Both the position numbers and the translations under genes were made by a program. From the NCBI GenBank assembly GCA_947175425.1, contig CAMWMR010000005.1:32348-96347 (forward strand): 64,000 bases of DNA, read 5' to 3'. The stretch comes from an uncultured Porphyromonadaceae bacterium. GTDB lineage: Bacteria; Bacteroidota; Bacteroidia; Bacteroidales; Muribaculaceae. This document shows, one piece after another, positions 1 to 9,042 of the stretch (position 1 is its first letter; each line of letters opens with the position of its first letter). The notes under the pieces are model-generated. The model was given only the letters and a program-made list of their open reading frames with translations, made no database searches and was not told the DNA's origin.

Positions 1-3
1 GTT

Positions 4-609
4 GTGGCGTTTACACAATCTGTTGTAGAGGGTGTTCCCGAGGACGCAATAGTTGAATACGGAAAAGCTTTTCCGCCTCACTTGGTGATAATGGGTACTC
101 GTGGAGCCGAGCGTAAGGAACGCGAACTTATTGGAAGCGTCACAGCCGAAATTCTGAACGAAGGACGGTTCACCGTTCTCACAGTTCCCGCGCCGCTGCC
201 GGTAGAGACTGTACTCGAGCCTCAGAACATACTCTTTTTAGGAAACCTTGACCAAGACGATATTCTTGCCATGGACAGCCTGTACCGCCTGTTCGGGAAA
301 GAAGGGGCATCCGTTACCATAATACACATGCCAAAGAAACGCAGGTACGCCGACAGCTCGGCCGATAAAGCCTTGCGCCGTCTAAGCGATTACTGCAGCC
401 GAAATTTCTCCCACTATAACTTTATAAGTGTTCCGGTAAAAGAATCGGCCGGTTACGAAGAATTTTTAAAACTTAACAACGAGAACAACTACGACCTGGT
501 AGTTGTTCCCAACCGACGCCGCAATGCTTTCAGCCGTCTTTTGGCACCGAGCGTCGCCAACAAAATTCTTTCGCGCATGGATATACCCATGCTTGTCATT
601 CCCGTGTAA
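4..609 (+). CDS. Universal stress protein (UspA family), possibly 5'-truncated by the window edge
   Basis: ORF with VIMGTRGAERKERELIGSVTAEILNEGRFTVLTVP and a second Usp-like half (YDLVVVPNRRRNAFSRLLAPSVANKILSRMDIPMLVIPV). Confidence 0.85.
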   Translation: MAFTQSVVEGVPEDAIVEYGKAFPPHLVIMGTRGAERKERELIGSVTAEILNEGRFTVLTVPAPLPVETVLEPQNILFLGNLDQDDILAMDSLYRLFGKEGASVTIIHMPKKRRYADSSADKALRRLSDYCSRNFSHYNFISVPVKESAGYEEFLKLNNENNYDLVVVPNRRRNAFSRLLAPSVANKILSRMDIPMLVIPV

Positions 610-1623
610 CTATCGTTTCACGCTTGTTTTTATAGGGCGGCGCATGCCTTTTTCCTTAACATACTTGCGCAGGTCGCGTATATTTCCACGGAAATAATCG
701 ATGTCGACGGCGTGGTTTATTCCTGTGCACACACCTTTGTCGGTCAACTGCCAAATTTCCCAATGCCTTGCAGAAGGTTCTTGGCCATAACGGGCAATCC
801 AGTAATCGTAGTCGTCCATTCCGTGCCCTTTCAGATAGTCGATATAATAATTATTATACGTATATATAATAGGCTTCACACCATAGTGCTTTTCAATTTC
901 CTTGAGCCATTTCTTTGCCATTGTGCACACTTTTGCATGCTGTTTCTGCATAACGGTCTTGTTAATCTCAAGGTCGAGCACGGGCGGTAAATCACCCGGT
1001 TCGAGCGGCGTGTTTTTAATGAAATATTTTACCTGTTCCTCCACGGGACTGTTCACGCTGAGAAAATGGTATGCACCGCGAATAATTCCGCAACGCTTTG
1101 CCTCCTTGAAATTGGTTTTGAAGTAAGGGTCGAGAATTGTGGTTCCTTCGGTACTTTTAATCATGGCAAACAGTACAGGTTGCAGGTACGGGGCATTTTT
1201 TCGCGTCGCCACAACCGAACCGTCGGCACGGGCGGCAAGAGAAAGCTTTGTCCAGTCGACATTGTTCTGATACTTTGCCACGTCTATTCCGTAAACCTTG
1301 TCGCCGGTGTGGAATTTGCGTCCTTTGCTTTTGGGGAGATGTCCTTTCTGCCAGTTTCCGAACTCCATTGTACCGTCGGCATAGTCCATTCGTCCCAGGC
1401 CATCTTTATACCCCATGTTCCAAAATCCGTAATACACGTTACCGTTGGTATACCTGCAAACGCCATATCCGTTCTGCTTTCCGTCGGTAACTCCACCTGT
1501 ATATACATAGTTGCCCCTGCGCAACTCTCCCTGTGTTATAGCGGATGCGCTGTCGAGTCCCGGCGCCATTATAACCGCCGAAGCCGCAACAATCAATGTC
1601 ATCCATATTTTTCGAGCAAACAT
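610..1623 (-). CDS. GH25 family lysozyme with N-terminal MORN repeats, secreted
   Basis: Start moved to ATG at 1623 (MFARKIWMTLIVAASAVIMAPG signal); MORN-like YTGGVTDGKQNGYGVCRYTNGNVYYGFW; GH25 motifs YGIDVAKYQNNVDW, GAYHFL, PPVLDLE, PIIYTY, DYWIARYG, WQLTDKG, DIDYF. Confidence 0.85.
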   Translation of the reverse strand: MFARKIWMTLIVAASAVIMAPGLDSASAITQGELRRGNYVYTGGVTDGKQNGYGVCRYTNGNVYYGFWNMGYKDGLGRMDYADGTMEFGNWQKGHLPKSKGRKFHTGDKVYGIDVAKYQNNVDWTKLSLAARADGSVVATRKNAPYLQPVLFAMIKSTEGTTILDPYFKTNFKEAKRCGIIRGAYHFLSVNSPVEEQVKYFIKNTPLEPGDLPPVLDLEINKTVMQKQHAKVCTMAKKWLKEIEKHYGVKPIIYTYNNYYIDYLKGHGMDDYDYWIARYGQEPSARHWEIWQLTDKGVCTGINHAVDIDYFRGNIRDLRKYVKEKGMRRPIKTSVKR

Positions 1624-1767
1624 TTTATCAATAAATATATTATGTGCTGCAATTGTAAAATAGATTATGGCAGTCACTACAAATATAAACGATTTTTTGG
1701 GTATATTGTGCGGTATTCCGTTGTCAATGTCGGTTAATTTCGCTATTTTTGCTTCAATTTTGCAACA

Positions 1768-2412
1768 ATGGATCAATTGCTGTACATATTGCCACGCGGT
1801 CTCGCTATAGGCGTTCTTATTTCGGCTCCGATGGGACCAATAGGAATGCTTGTTATCCAACGCACTTTAAGCAAAGGGCGTTGGCCGGCATTTTTCACCG
1901 GTATAGGAGCCGCTTTGAGCGACCTTGTTTATTGTCTGCTCACAGGATTTTGCCTCAGTTTCATAACCGGGTTCATTAATTCACATCAGCTCATTATACA
2001 AATTATCGGCAGTATCGTGCTGGCAGCATTCGGAGTGTATCTGTTCCGTAAAAATCCCACACGAGCCCTTAAGACAGCCGATATAAAATCGTCCAATTTT
2101 TGGGGTGACTGCGCTTCGGGATTTCTCTTAACCTTTTCCAATCCGCTGATACTCTTTTTTATAATTGGTCTTTTTGCCCGTTTCAATTTTATCCTGCCCG
2201 AGTTCAAATCCTATCACCATGTTGTGGCATACGCAACAATTTTTACGGGAGCTTTGCTGTGGTGGTATGGCATAACCACTTTGGTAAATTCGCTTGGACG
2301 CCGCATAAATGTGCGCTCGCTAAAAATAATTAACCGTATAATAGGACTGCTCTTGGCGGGAATGGCCGTCTGCGGAGTAGTTATGGCGCTCCTTGACAAA
2401 CAACTTATGTAA
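1768..2412 (+). CDS. LysE family amino-acid exporter
   Basis: LPRGLAIGVLISAPMGPIGMLVIQRTLSKGRWPAFFTGIGAALSDLVY; multi-TM. Confidence 0.8.
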   Translation: MDQLLYILPRGLAIGVLISAPMGPIGMLVIQRTLSKGRWPAFFTGIGAALSDLVYCLLTGFCLSFITGFINSHQLIIQIIGSIVLAAFGVYLFRKNPTRALKTADIKSSNFWGDCASGFLLTFSNPLILFFIIGLFARFNFILPEFKSYHHVVAYATIFTGALLWWYGITTLVNSLGRRINVRSLKIINRIIGLLLAGMAVCGVVMALLDKQLM

Positions 2413-2414
2413 CG

Positions 2415-3044
2415 ATGAACGAAGTTTTACAGATTCACTTGCTCGATATTGACAATACAAACGATTTGTCCATCCTTGCCAAGAAACTGGAAATGCTTGC
2501 CGAGCCAAATGCAATTGCTTTCAACAATTGGCCTGAATATACCAAACAACTGCCGGTGAGCTCTTTTCGAATTGCAAGAACAGCCAACGAACTCTTAGTG
2601 CTTTTTACCACCGAAGGCATTGACGAACTCCGAGCCGAGAATACTGCCGAGCAATCTCCTGTTAGTCAGGACAGCTGTATAGAAGCGTTTATAGAACCTG
2701 TGCCCGGGGGCGAATACTGGAACTTTGAGCTGAACAGTAACGGAGCGCTAAACTCTTCACACAGGAAAGAGCGCCCCGCTCCCATGCGGCTTGATGCGGA
2801 ACAGCTGGCAGCAATACGCCGCCTTGCAATCAAGGGCGAAAAAAATGCATGGAAACTTTTGCTGGCAATACCTCTTGAAATGCTCGGACTGCAAAATGCC
2901 ACCGAAGGGTACCGGCTGAGGGCCAATTTTTACTGCACGTCATCTCGTTCCCGCAATCCCTACTATCTTTCGTGGGCGCCGATCACCACAGAGAAACCCG
3001 ATTTTCATCTACCCCGCTTCTTTGGAGAAGCCGTATTCGCATAA
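2415..3044 (+). CDS. Carbohydrate-binding family 9-like (DOMON-like) protein
   Basis: DSCIEAFIEPVPGGEYWNFELNSNGAL...WKLLLAIPLEMLGL...YRLRANFYCTSSRSRNPYYLSWAP resembles CBM9-like proteins. Confidence 0.5.
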   Translation: MNEVLQIHLLDIDNTNDLSILAKKLEMLAEPNAIAFNNWPEYTKQLPVSSFRIARTANELLVLFTTEGIDELRAENTAEQSPVSQDSCIEAFIEPVPGGEYWNFELNSNGALNSSHRKERPAPMRLDAEQLAAIRRLAIKGEKNAWKLLLAIPLEMLGLQNATEGYRLRANFYCTSSRSRNPYYLSWAPITTEKPDFHLPRFFGEAVFA

Positions 3045-3046
3045 CT

Positions 3047-4471
3047 GTGACACGACAGGAATACCACACTATTCTCGATTACCTGGCGTCTCTGATAAAA
3101 GGCACCAAATGGGAAAATCACGTATTTGCCGTTGGCGGATGTTGCCGCGACGATATTTTAGGTGAAGAAATCAACGATATAGACCTTGCTGTAGATCTTC
3201 CCGGAGGAGGTGTCGACTTTGCCGGATTTCTCCACAAGAAAGGTGAAACCGCAAAAAAACCGGTGCTGTTTGCAAAATTCGGCACAGCCAAGCTTGTTCT
3301 CTCCAAGTTTCCCGAGCATGAGATTGAAACAGTACAGACACGCCGCGAAAAGTATACTGATAAAACCAAACGCGACCCCACTATTGTTTTCGGAACAGTG
3401 GAGGAAGACTGCATACGCCGCGATCTCACTGTAAACGCCCTTTATCACAATGTGAGCAAGGGCACTCTGAGCGATATTCTCGGGCGAAGCCTGGCCGACA
3501 TACAGGCGCATATTATCCGCACACCTGCCGACCCCGACGTAACTTTTGAGGATGACCCCGTGCGCATTCTTCGTACAATACGTTTTTCGGCCCGTTACGG
3601 TTGGGAAATAGAAGCAGCCACTTACAAGGGGATGATTCGCAATATCGACAGGCTGCAGATTGTGACCAAGGAACGCATGGCGGCCGAGCTGGAAAAAATG
3701 CTTTGCGGGCCACACCCCGCAAAGGCTTTGGAGCTATTGCGCGTTACGGGTGCTATGAAATATATTATTCCCGAAATGTGTGCGACATACGCTATAGAAC
3801 AGAACGATTATCATTTCGGGACAGTGTGGGAACATACACTTGCCGTTGTTGAAAAAGTGCCGGCAATTCCGGTGCTTCGCATGGCCGCCCTGCTACACGA
3901 CATAGGAAAAACTGTTACCCGCAGCTGCGATAAAAACGGGCGCTATCATTTTTACGGGCACGAGAAGACTTGCAAGAGGCTCATCGACATTGTTCTGCGC
4001 CGCCTGCACTTCGACTCCGATTTCATCAACAAAGTCATTTTTCTTGCCTACAACCATATGGCCACAAAAAAATGGGGGCCGAGGGCGGAAAGGATGAGCG
4101 ATGCGAATCTTCGCAAGCTGCAGCATATGTGCGCTTCGCCGGAAAGGCTGGAACGTCTGCTGAGCCTTATTGATGCCGATAACCGTTCCCATGCACACGG
4201 ACATTGCATGCCCGAACAATGCGAGCAGATTCTGTTACGCTCACAACAACTGCGCAAGGAAGGAACTGCAATGTTTAGCTATCATCAGCCGCTGCAATCA
4301 ACAAAAATTCGCAAAGTTGCTGGACTGACGCCTGACGACGATTTGGAGCCTTACCGTAAATATCTGTTTGAACTCGTTTGCGCCAATCCCGCGAAAGGAA
4401 AAGCGTTCTACGAACGTAAGCTGCGAGCTTATACTCCTCCTAAACCGGGTCGACGTCGTAATAAACGGTAA
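3047..4471 (+). CDS. cca: CCA tRNA nucleotidyltransferase / poly(A) polymerase family with HD domain
   Basis: VGGCCRDDILGEEINDIDLAV, RRDLTVNALYHN, EDDPVRILRTIRFSARYGW, HDIGKT HD motif; in-frame GTG at 3047 preferred over the ORF-track start at 2972, which overlaps the previous gene. Confidence 0.9.
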   Translation: MTRQEYHTILDYLASLIKGTKWENHVFAVGGCCRDDILGEEINDIDLAVDLPGGGVDFAGFLHKKGETAKKPVLFAKFGTAKLVLSKFPEHEIETVQTRREKYTDKTKRDPTIVFGTVEEDCIRRDLTVNALYHNVSKGTLSDILGRSLADIQAHIIRTPADPDVTFEDDPVRILRTIRFSARYGWEIEAATYKGMIRNIDRLQIVTKERMAAELEKMLCGPHPAKALELLRVTGAMKYIIPEMCATYAIEQNDYHFGTVWEHTLAVVEKVPAIPVLRMAALLHDIGKTVTRSCDKNGRYHFYGHEKTCKRLIDIVLRRLHFDSDFINKVIFLAYNHMATKKWGPRAERMSDANLRKLQHMCASPERLERLLSLIDADNRSHAHGHCMPEQCEQILLRSQQLRKEGTAMFSYHQPLQSTKIRKVAGLTPDDDLEPYRKYLFELVCANPAKGKAFYERKLRAYTPPKPGRRRNKR

Positions 4472-6911
4472 GGCCTTTCGACAACGGCGAAGCTGTAAGA
4501 TTTACATAACGAGCCCGCAGTATTTCCTTAATATTTCCCATTGCAAGGCCGGTCTCCACTTTGAGCATTATCTTGCGAATATAAAGCCCCTGAACTCGTC
4601 CAACCGGAGGTTCTTGCGGGCCATGAACGCGATTACCGAAAACTTCACGCAGGCTTCGCACGAAATTCATGGCACACTCCTGAACAATTTTGGGGTCGCG
4701 GTGCTTGAGATATATGTTGATTATTCGGGAAAAAGGCGGAAACATAAACGCACGGCGTTCCTCAAGTTCGTGGTTATAGAAACCCAAGTAATCGTGACGT
4801 ACGGCAAATGCGAGTATAGGATGCTCGGGGGTGTACGTTTGAATAAGTACTTTTCCGTCGCCACTGCGCCTTCCGGCTCTCCCTGCAACCTGCTCTATCA
4901 TATTGAACGCCCGTTCGGCCGAACGGAAATCGGGGAAATTGATTAGAGAATCGGCACTCAGGACACCCACAAGTTCCACACCGGCAAAATCCAGCCCTTT
5001 GGTAACCATCTGCGTTCCCACAAGAATATCGGCTTTACCCTGCGAGAAACGCTCGATTATTTTAGCGTATCCTTCCTTGTCGCGGGTTGTATCCAAATCC
5101 ATGCGCAGAACCGTATTGTTGCGGAAACATGTGGCAATTTCTTCTTCGAGGCGCTCGGTGCCATAGCCTACTATTTCCATACTCGGCTCGCCGCATTGGG
5201 GACAAAGCCGCGGCACGGCACGTTCGGCACCGCAATAATGACATTGAAGAGTATCGGTGCGCCGGTGGTAGGTCATGGAAACATCGCAGTAATCGCAATG
5301 CGGAGTGAAATCGCATAAACTGCAACGCGCCATAGGAGCATATCCACGGCGATTATGAAAAAGAATAACCTGTTTTTTGCGGCCTGTCACATCGTAGGCG
5401 GCATCCAGCAACCTTTTTGAAAAATATCCTGTAACCGTTTTCTGCCGTCGCTCGGCACGCATGTCCACTATTTCCATTGCAGGCAATGGAACGGAAGTGT
5501 AGCGCTCCGTGAGGCTGACAAGGCCGAATTTTCCCGAAAGTGCCTTATAGTAAGTCTCCACGGCCGGAGTAGCACTCCCGAAAAGAGTTTTCGCTTTAAA
5601 AAGCCTGGCAAGCACAGTGGCGGCATCTCTACCGTTGTATCGCGGAGCGGGATCGTACTGCTTATAGCTGCTTTCGTGCTCTTCATCCACTATTACAAGC
5701 CCGAGGCGGTGAAAGGGAAGAAAAACTGCCGAACGAGCGCCTATAACCACAACCGGATTCATGTTCGATGCAAGATTCCGGTAAATTTCCACACGCTCGT
5801 TATCGGAGAACTTGGAGTGGTACACTACAAGATTATCGCCGAATACAGCCTGCAATCGACGGGTGAGCTGCGTTGTCAAAGCTATTTCCGGCACAAGAAA
5901 CAGAGCCTGTTTTCCGTGTTTCAGCACATAATCTATAAGGTGTATGTACACTTCCGTTTTTCCCGAAGCGGTGACTCCGTGAAGAAGCACAACATCCTTT
6001 TGCGAAAAAGCATCCATTATCCCCGCATAAGCAGTCTGCTGAGGCTTGGACAGTTGCGGCAATGGCAGAGGTTTTATTCCTGTGGGCGAAAAACGGGAAA
6101 TTTCCTTGTTATATATACGGCACAGCCCTTTTTCTTCAAGTGCCTTGAATACGGGACGAGTAAGTCCGGTACGTTCAGCCAGGACTTCCAAAGGGACCTC
6201 TACAAGTTCTCCTTGCCTTGCAAATTCGCTTAATGCAATCAATGCCGTCAAAGCCTCTTCCTGTTTCGGCGAGCGTTTTACGGCAGAAAAAGCAGCCGCC
6301 ATCGCAGCCGGGTCGTGACGCGGGAACGTAGGTTCAACATACGGCTTGCGTACACTTCGGAATCGCTCCACAAGTTTTTCCTGCACCGCAAGCAAGCCAC
6401 GGTCGATAAGCCGGGATACAGTCGTCGCAGCCGACTTTACATTGAGTTTTTTCTCCAATGCCGCCAATGTCATATTGCCCTCGCTGCGCAATATGGCAAG
6501 AACAGCCTGCTCGGTTTCATTTGTACCGGCAAATTCCTCTGGCTCAAGGTCGGGATTCAGCGACAGACGTGTCTCGCTCTCCACTTTCATACCTCCGGGC
6601 AATGCGGCTTTGAATACTTCGCCGAGGGTACACAGATAGTACTCGGCCATCCACTCCCAAAAACGGATTTGAATACCTTGCACAACAGGCTTGGTATCCA
6701 ATACCTGAAGGACGGGTTTCAGTTTCACATTCGCAGCCGGCGCCACAGGGCTTACCGAGTATACTATGCCTGTATACATATGTCGTGCGCCGAACTGTAC
6801 AAGAACACGTTTTCCCACTTCTACAGCCGATGCAAGCTCGGCAGGCACCGTATAGGAAAATGTCCCTGCAATAGGAACGGGCAGTATGACCTGTGCGTAT
6901 AAATCAGCCAT
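4440..6911 (-). CDS. priA: Primosomal protein N' (replication restart helicase PriA)
   Basis: LLHGVTASGKTEVYIHLI, VVIGARSAVFLPF, DEEHESSYKQYDPAPRYNGRD, Zn-binding CSLCDFTPHCDYCDVSM...CHYCG, LVGTQMVTKGLDF. Confidence 0.97.
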   Translation of the reverse strand: MADLYAQVILPVPIAGTFSYTVPAELASAVEVGKRVLVQFGARHMYTGIVYSVSPVAPAANVKLKPVLQVLDTKPVVQGIQIRFWEWMAEYYLCTLGEVFKAALPGGMKVESETRLSLNPDLEPEEFAGTNETEQAVLAILRSEGNMTLAALEKKLNVKSAATTVSRLIDRGLLAVQEKLVERFRSVRKPYVEPTFPRHDPAAMAAAFSAVKRSPKQEEALTALIALSEFARQGELVEVPLEVLAERTGLTRPVFKALEEKGLCRIYNKEISRFSPTGIKPLPLPQLSKPQQTAYAGIMDAFSQKDVVLLHGVTASGKTEVYIHLIDYVLKHGKQALFLVPEIALTTQLTRRLQAVFGDNLVVYHSKFSDNERVEIYRNLASNMNPVVVIGARSAVFLPFHRLGLVIVDEEHESSYKQYDPAPRYNGRDAATVLARLFKAKTLFGSATPAVETYYKALSGKFGLVSLTERYTSVPLPAMEIVDMRAERRQKTVTGYFSKRLLDAAYDVTGRKKQVILFHNRRGYAPMARCSLCDFTPHCDYCDVSMTYHRRTDTLQCHYCGAERAVPRLCPQCGEPSMEIVGYGTERLEEEIATCFRNNTVLRMDLDTTRDKEGYAKIIERFSQGKADILVGTQMVTKGLDFAGVELVGVLSADSLINFPDFRSAERAFNMIEQVAGRAGRRSGDGKVLIQTYTPEHPILAFAVRHDYLGFYNHELEERRAFMFPPFSRIINIYLKHRDPKIVQECAMNFVRSLREVFGNRVHGPQEPPVGRVQGLYIRKIMLKVETGLAMGNIKEILRARYVNLTASPLSKGLTVYYDVDPV

Positions 6912-6915
6912 AAGC

Positions 6916-8985
6916 TCAGTTGGCGAAATCGACGCTTATGCCTAACTGCAGGCGTGCAGGGTTAACCGGATAGAAAGGCATGGAGAAATAGTTGTTACCG
7001 CCAAACAATCCTTTATTTGCATGTGAATACATAACATAGAAACGGGCACGGCTCAGTTTCATATTTGCATATGCGTTGCAGAACGGATAATTGCCCGTTT
7101 TCCATTGGTTCTGGTTCACAAATGTTGCAGTGGCCGGATTATAGATTGGCGAGTAGTAGGAGGTATAGTAGTTGCAGTCCACGCCAAGCTGAACATGCAA
7201 TGTAGCTATACGGAACAAGAGGTAAAGATTGCTCCGTACGGCCAAGTTGGGAAGCGGAAGAACTTCCTTGTTGGAACTTGCCTGGTAAATTACGCGGTTA
7301 TCCCAATGCAGAATGCCGAGTTTGAAATTCTGTCTCAATGCAAGTGAGAGAACTTGCACGCTGCCACCGTATTGGGCCGGCATGCCGTTAAATCCGAAGT
7401 AAATATAATTCTGCAGATTGGAGAACGATGCCCTGAAATGTGTATCGGTTCGTCCGAGAGTGAACTCGCCGCCGAATGTAACATCGCGCTGCTTGCCAAA
7501 ATTGTTTTTCCAGATAAAGTGATTGGAAAGATAATTTTGTGTGAGAAAGGGAGCGGCCTCGTTGGTGAATTTTCCGAAAGCGCTGATTTGCAGACTGTCG
7601 TTCAAAAACGGGAAACGGGTGTTGATTCGTCCGTCCAGTTTTACATCGCCGGCAGACGCACCAAGTATTCCGAGTTCTCCGGTGGCTTCGTAGGTGAGAA
7701 TGGAGCCACGTTGTTTTGTCAGCTGGGCACCAACGTAGGCAAGTTGCTGTGTGGTGCTTGCTGCAATGGTACCGTTGACAGGAAAGGGGTCGAGGCCCAA
7801 TTCCGGCAATGTACGTTCCAATGTATCGGCAGTCATGTTATACCGGCGCACTTCATGAGTAAGATATGCGGCCAGCCCGAATTTCGCATATTTGTGAAAG
7901 CCTTCGAGCAGCGAAATTCCCACGGTGTTGGATACGGTCCAATATGTCGTTTTGTCACGTGTGACATCCGGGTCAAGATATGCGGCGCCGAAGTAATCGC
8001 GCACTTCCTTCATGTCGGGGTCGAAGAACAGATGTTTGGCGGCACGATAACGCAGAGTGTAGATAAACGAGGAAACCGGAATATATGTTCTTTTGACAGT
8101 GGTGTCGTTAACTTCTTCCTCGTGCCAGTAACCAACCTTGTATCGGTTGTTTATGAACAGTTCCTGCCCCCACAGGCGAGTATGAGCCTGCGTAAGATTG
8201 GTCGGAATCGACTTAGGATCTATTTTGGATATACCTCCCTGAAGTTCGGCGGGGTCGGTTATATACAGCATATCTTTGATACCGCCGTTTTCCTTGTTCA
8301 GGAGATTGAAGTGATTATAAAAAGCCTGCATTTCATAACGGTCGCCAAGATAGCTTCCCGAGAGCCCCCAAGTAAGATCCTTGGTGCCTTGATAATTATA
8401 GCTCCCTTTGGAATAGAGGTAATCCAACAATGCACCTACCTGTGCTTTTTCGTTTATATTGCCCGAAAAAGTTCCCTGCAGGCGTTCCTGGGCGGTTTCT
8501 CGTCCTCCCGAGGTATTGAAAGCCAATAATGTCATCGGCTGGCGGGTATTATAAAAGCGCATCTTGTCCAGCCCCGGCATCCAGTGCTCGAGAGCATCGC
8601 GGAAAAAGAAGTCGCTCATTGCAGGCCGCTCGTAAAAAATCATATTCTGCCCCTCCGCACCAAGATTGCCGGTGCAGGCCCAGGCCGGAGAAACAAGCGA
8701 AGGCAACGCATTCATATAATAGTTCAACGGCAATGTGTCCATAGGTGCCGGCTCCCTCAAACCCAATGGAGGAAGCACTTTCCAGCAATAGGACAGTTCC
8801 GAGCTGTAAACCGGTTCATCGGCATGTGAGTGGGATGATGCATCCGAAGCCGCTTCATCCGGAGCAATGGCACTTACCGGCGTGAGGTTGCGCTGGGCGA
8901 TGGCAGAACCTGCCGGAAAGAGCAATATCGCGACTGATGCAAGAAGCGAACGTATGTACGAGTATAAAAAAGCTTTCTTTCTCAT
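6916..8985 (-). CDS. Putative porin, outer-membrane beta-barrel
   Basis: Signal peptide MRKKAFLYSYIRSLLASVAILLFPAGSAIAQ; beta-rich sequence ending in aromatic-terminated strands (LQLGISVDFAN). Confidence 0.75.
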   Translation of the reverse strand: MRKKAFLYSYIRSLLASVAILLFPAGSAIAQRNLTPVSAIAPDEAASDASSHSHADEPVYSSELSYCWKVLPPLGLREPAPMDTLPLNYYMNALPSLVSPAWACTGNLGAEGQNMIFYERPAMSDFFFRDALEHWMPGLDKMRFYNTRQPMTLLAFNTSGGRETAQERLQGTFSGNINEKAQVGALLDYLYSKGSYNYQGTKDLTWGLSGSYLGDRYEMQAFYNHFNLLNKENGGIKDMLYITDPAELQGGISKIDPKSIPTNLTQAHTRLWGQELFINNRYKVGYWHEEEVNDTTVKRTYIPVSSFIYTLRYRAAKHLFFDPDMKEVRDYFGAAYLDPDVTRDKTTYWTVSNTVGISLLEGFHKYAKFGLAAYLTHEVRRYNMTADTLERTLPELGLDPFPVNGTIAASTTQQLAYVGAQLTKQRGSILTYEATGELGILGASAGDVKLDGRINTRFPFLNDSLQISAFGKFTNEAAPFLTQNYLSNHFIWKNNFGKQRDVTFGGEFTLGRTDTHFRASFSNLQNYIYFGFNGMPAQYGGSVQVLSLALRQNFKLGILHWDNRVIYQASSNKEVLPLPNLAVRSNLYLLFRIATLHVQLGVDCNYYTSYYSPIYNPATATFVNQNQWKTGNYPFCNAYANMKLSRARFYVMYSHANKGLFGGNNYFSMPFYPVNPARLQLGISVDFAN

Positions 8986-8993
8986 AAGCAGTA

Positions 8994-9001
8994 CAAAGTT
9001 A
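8994..9001 (-). promoter_or_regulatory. Bacteroidota -7 element TAACTTTG for the putative porin
   Basis: CAAAGTTA on + strand; matches TAnnTTTG; only 8 nt before the ATG at 8985. Confidence 0.5.
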
Positions 9002-9042
9002 CTGCATTTTTCCCGTACACCAATTAAGAAACCGGCTAAAAA

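Noticed and set aside
2972-3046. Upstream extension of cca in the ORF track
   Set aside because: Would overlap the preceding gene by 73 nt; in-frame GTG at 3047 sits 2 nt after that gene's stop and fits better.
7354-8529. 391-aa + strand ORF opposite the putative porin
   Set aside because: Fully antisense to a convincing signal-peptide barrel gene; no recognisable domain; explained by codon bias mirroring. Same reasoning for antisense ORFs such as 1066-1737, 17403-18203, 19488-20060, 42647-43603 and 49310-49858.
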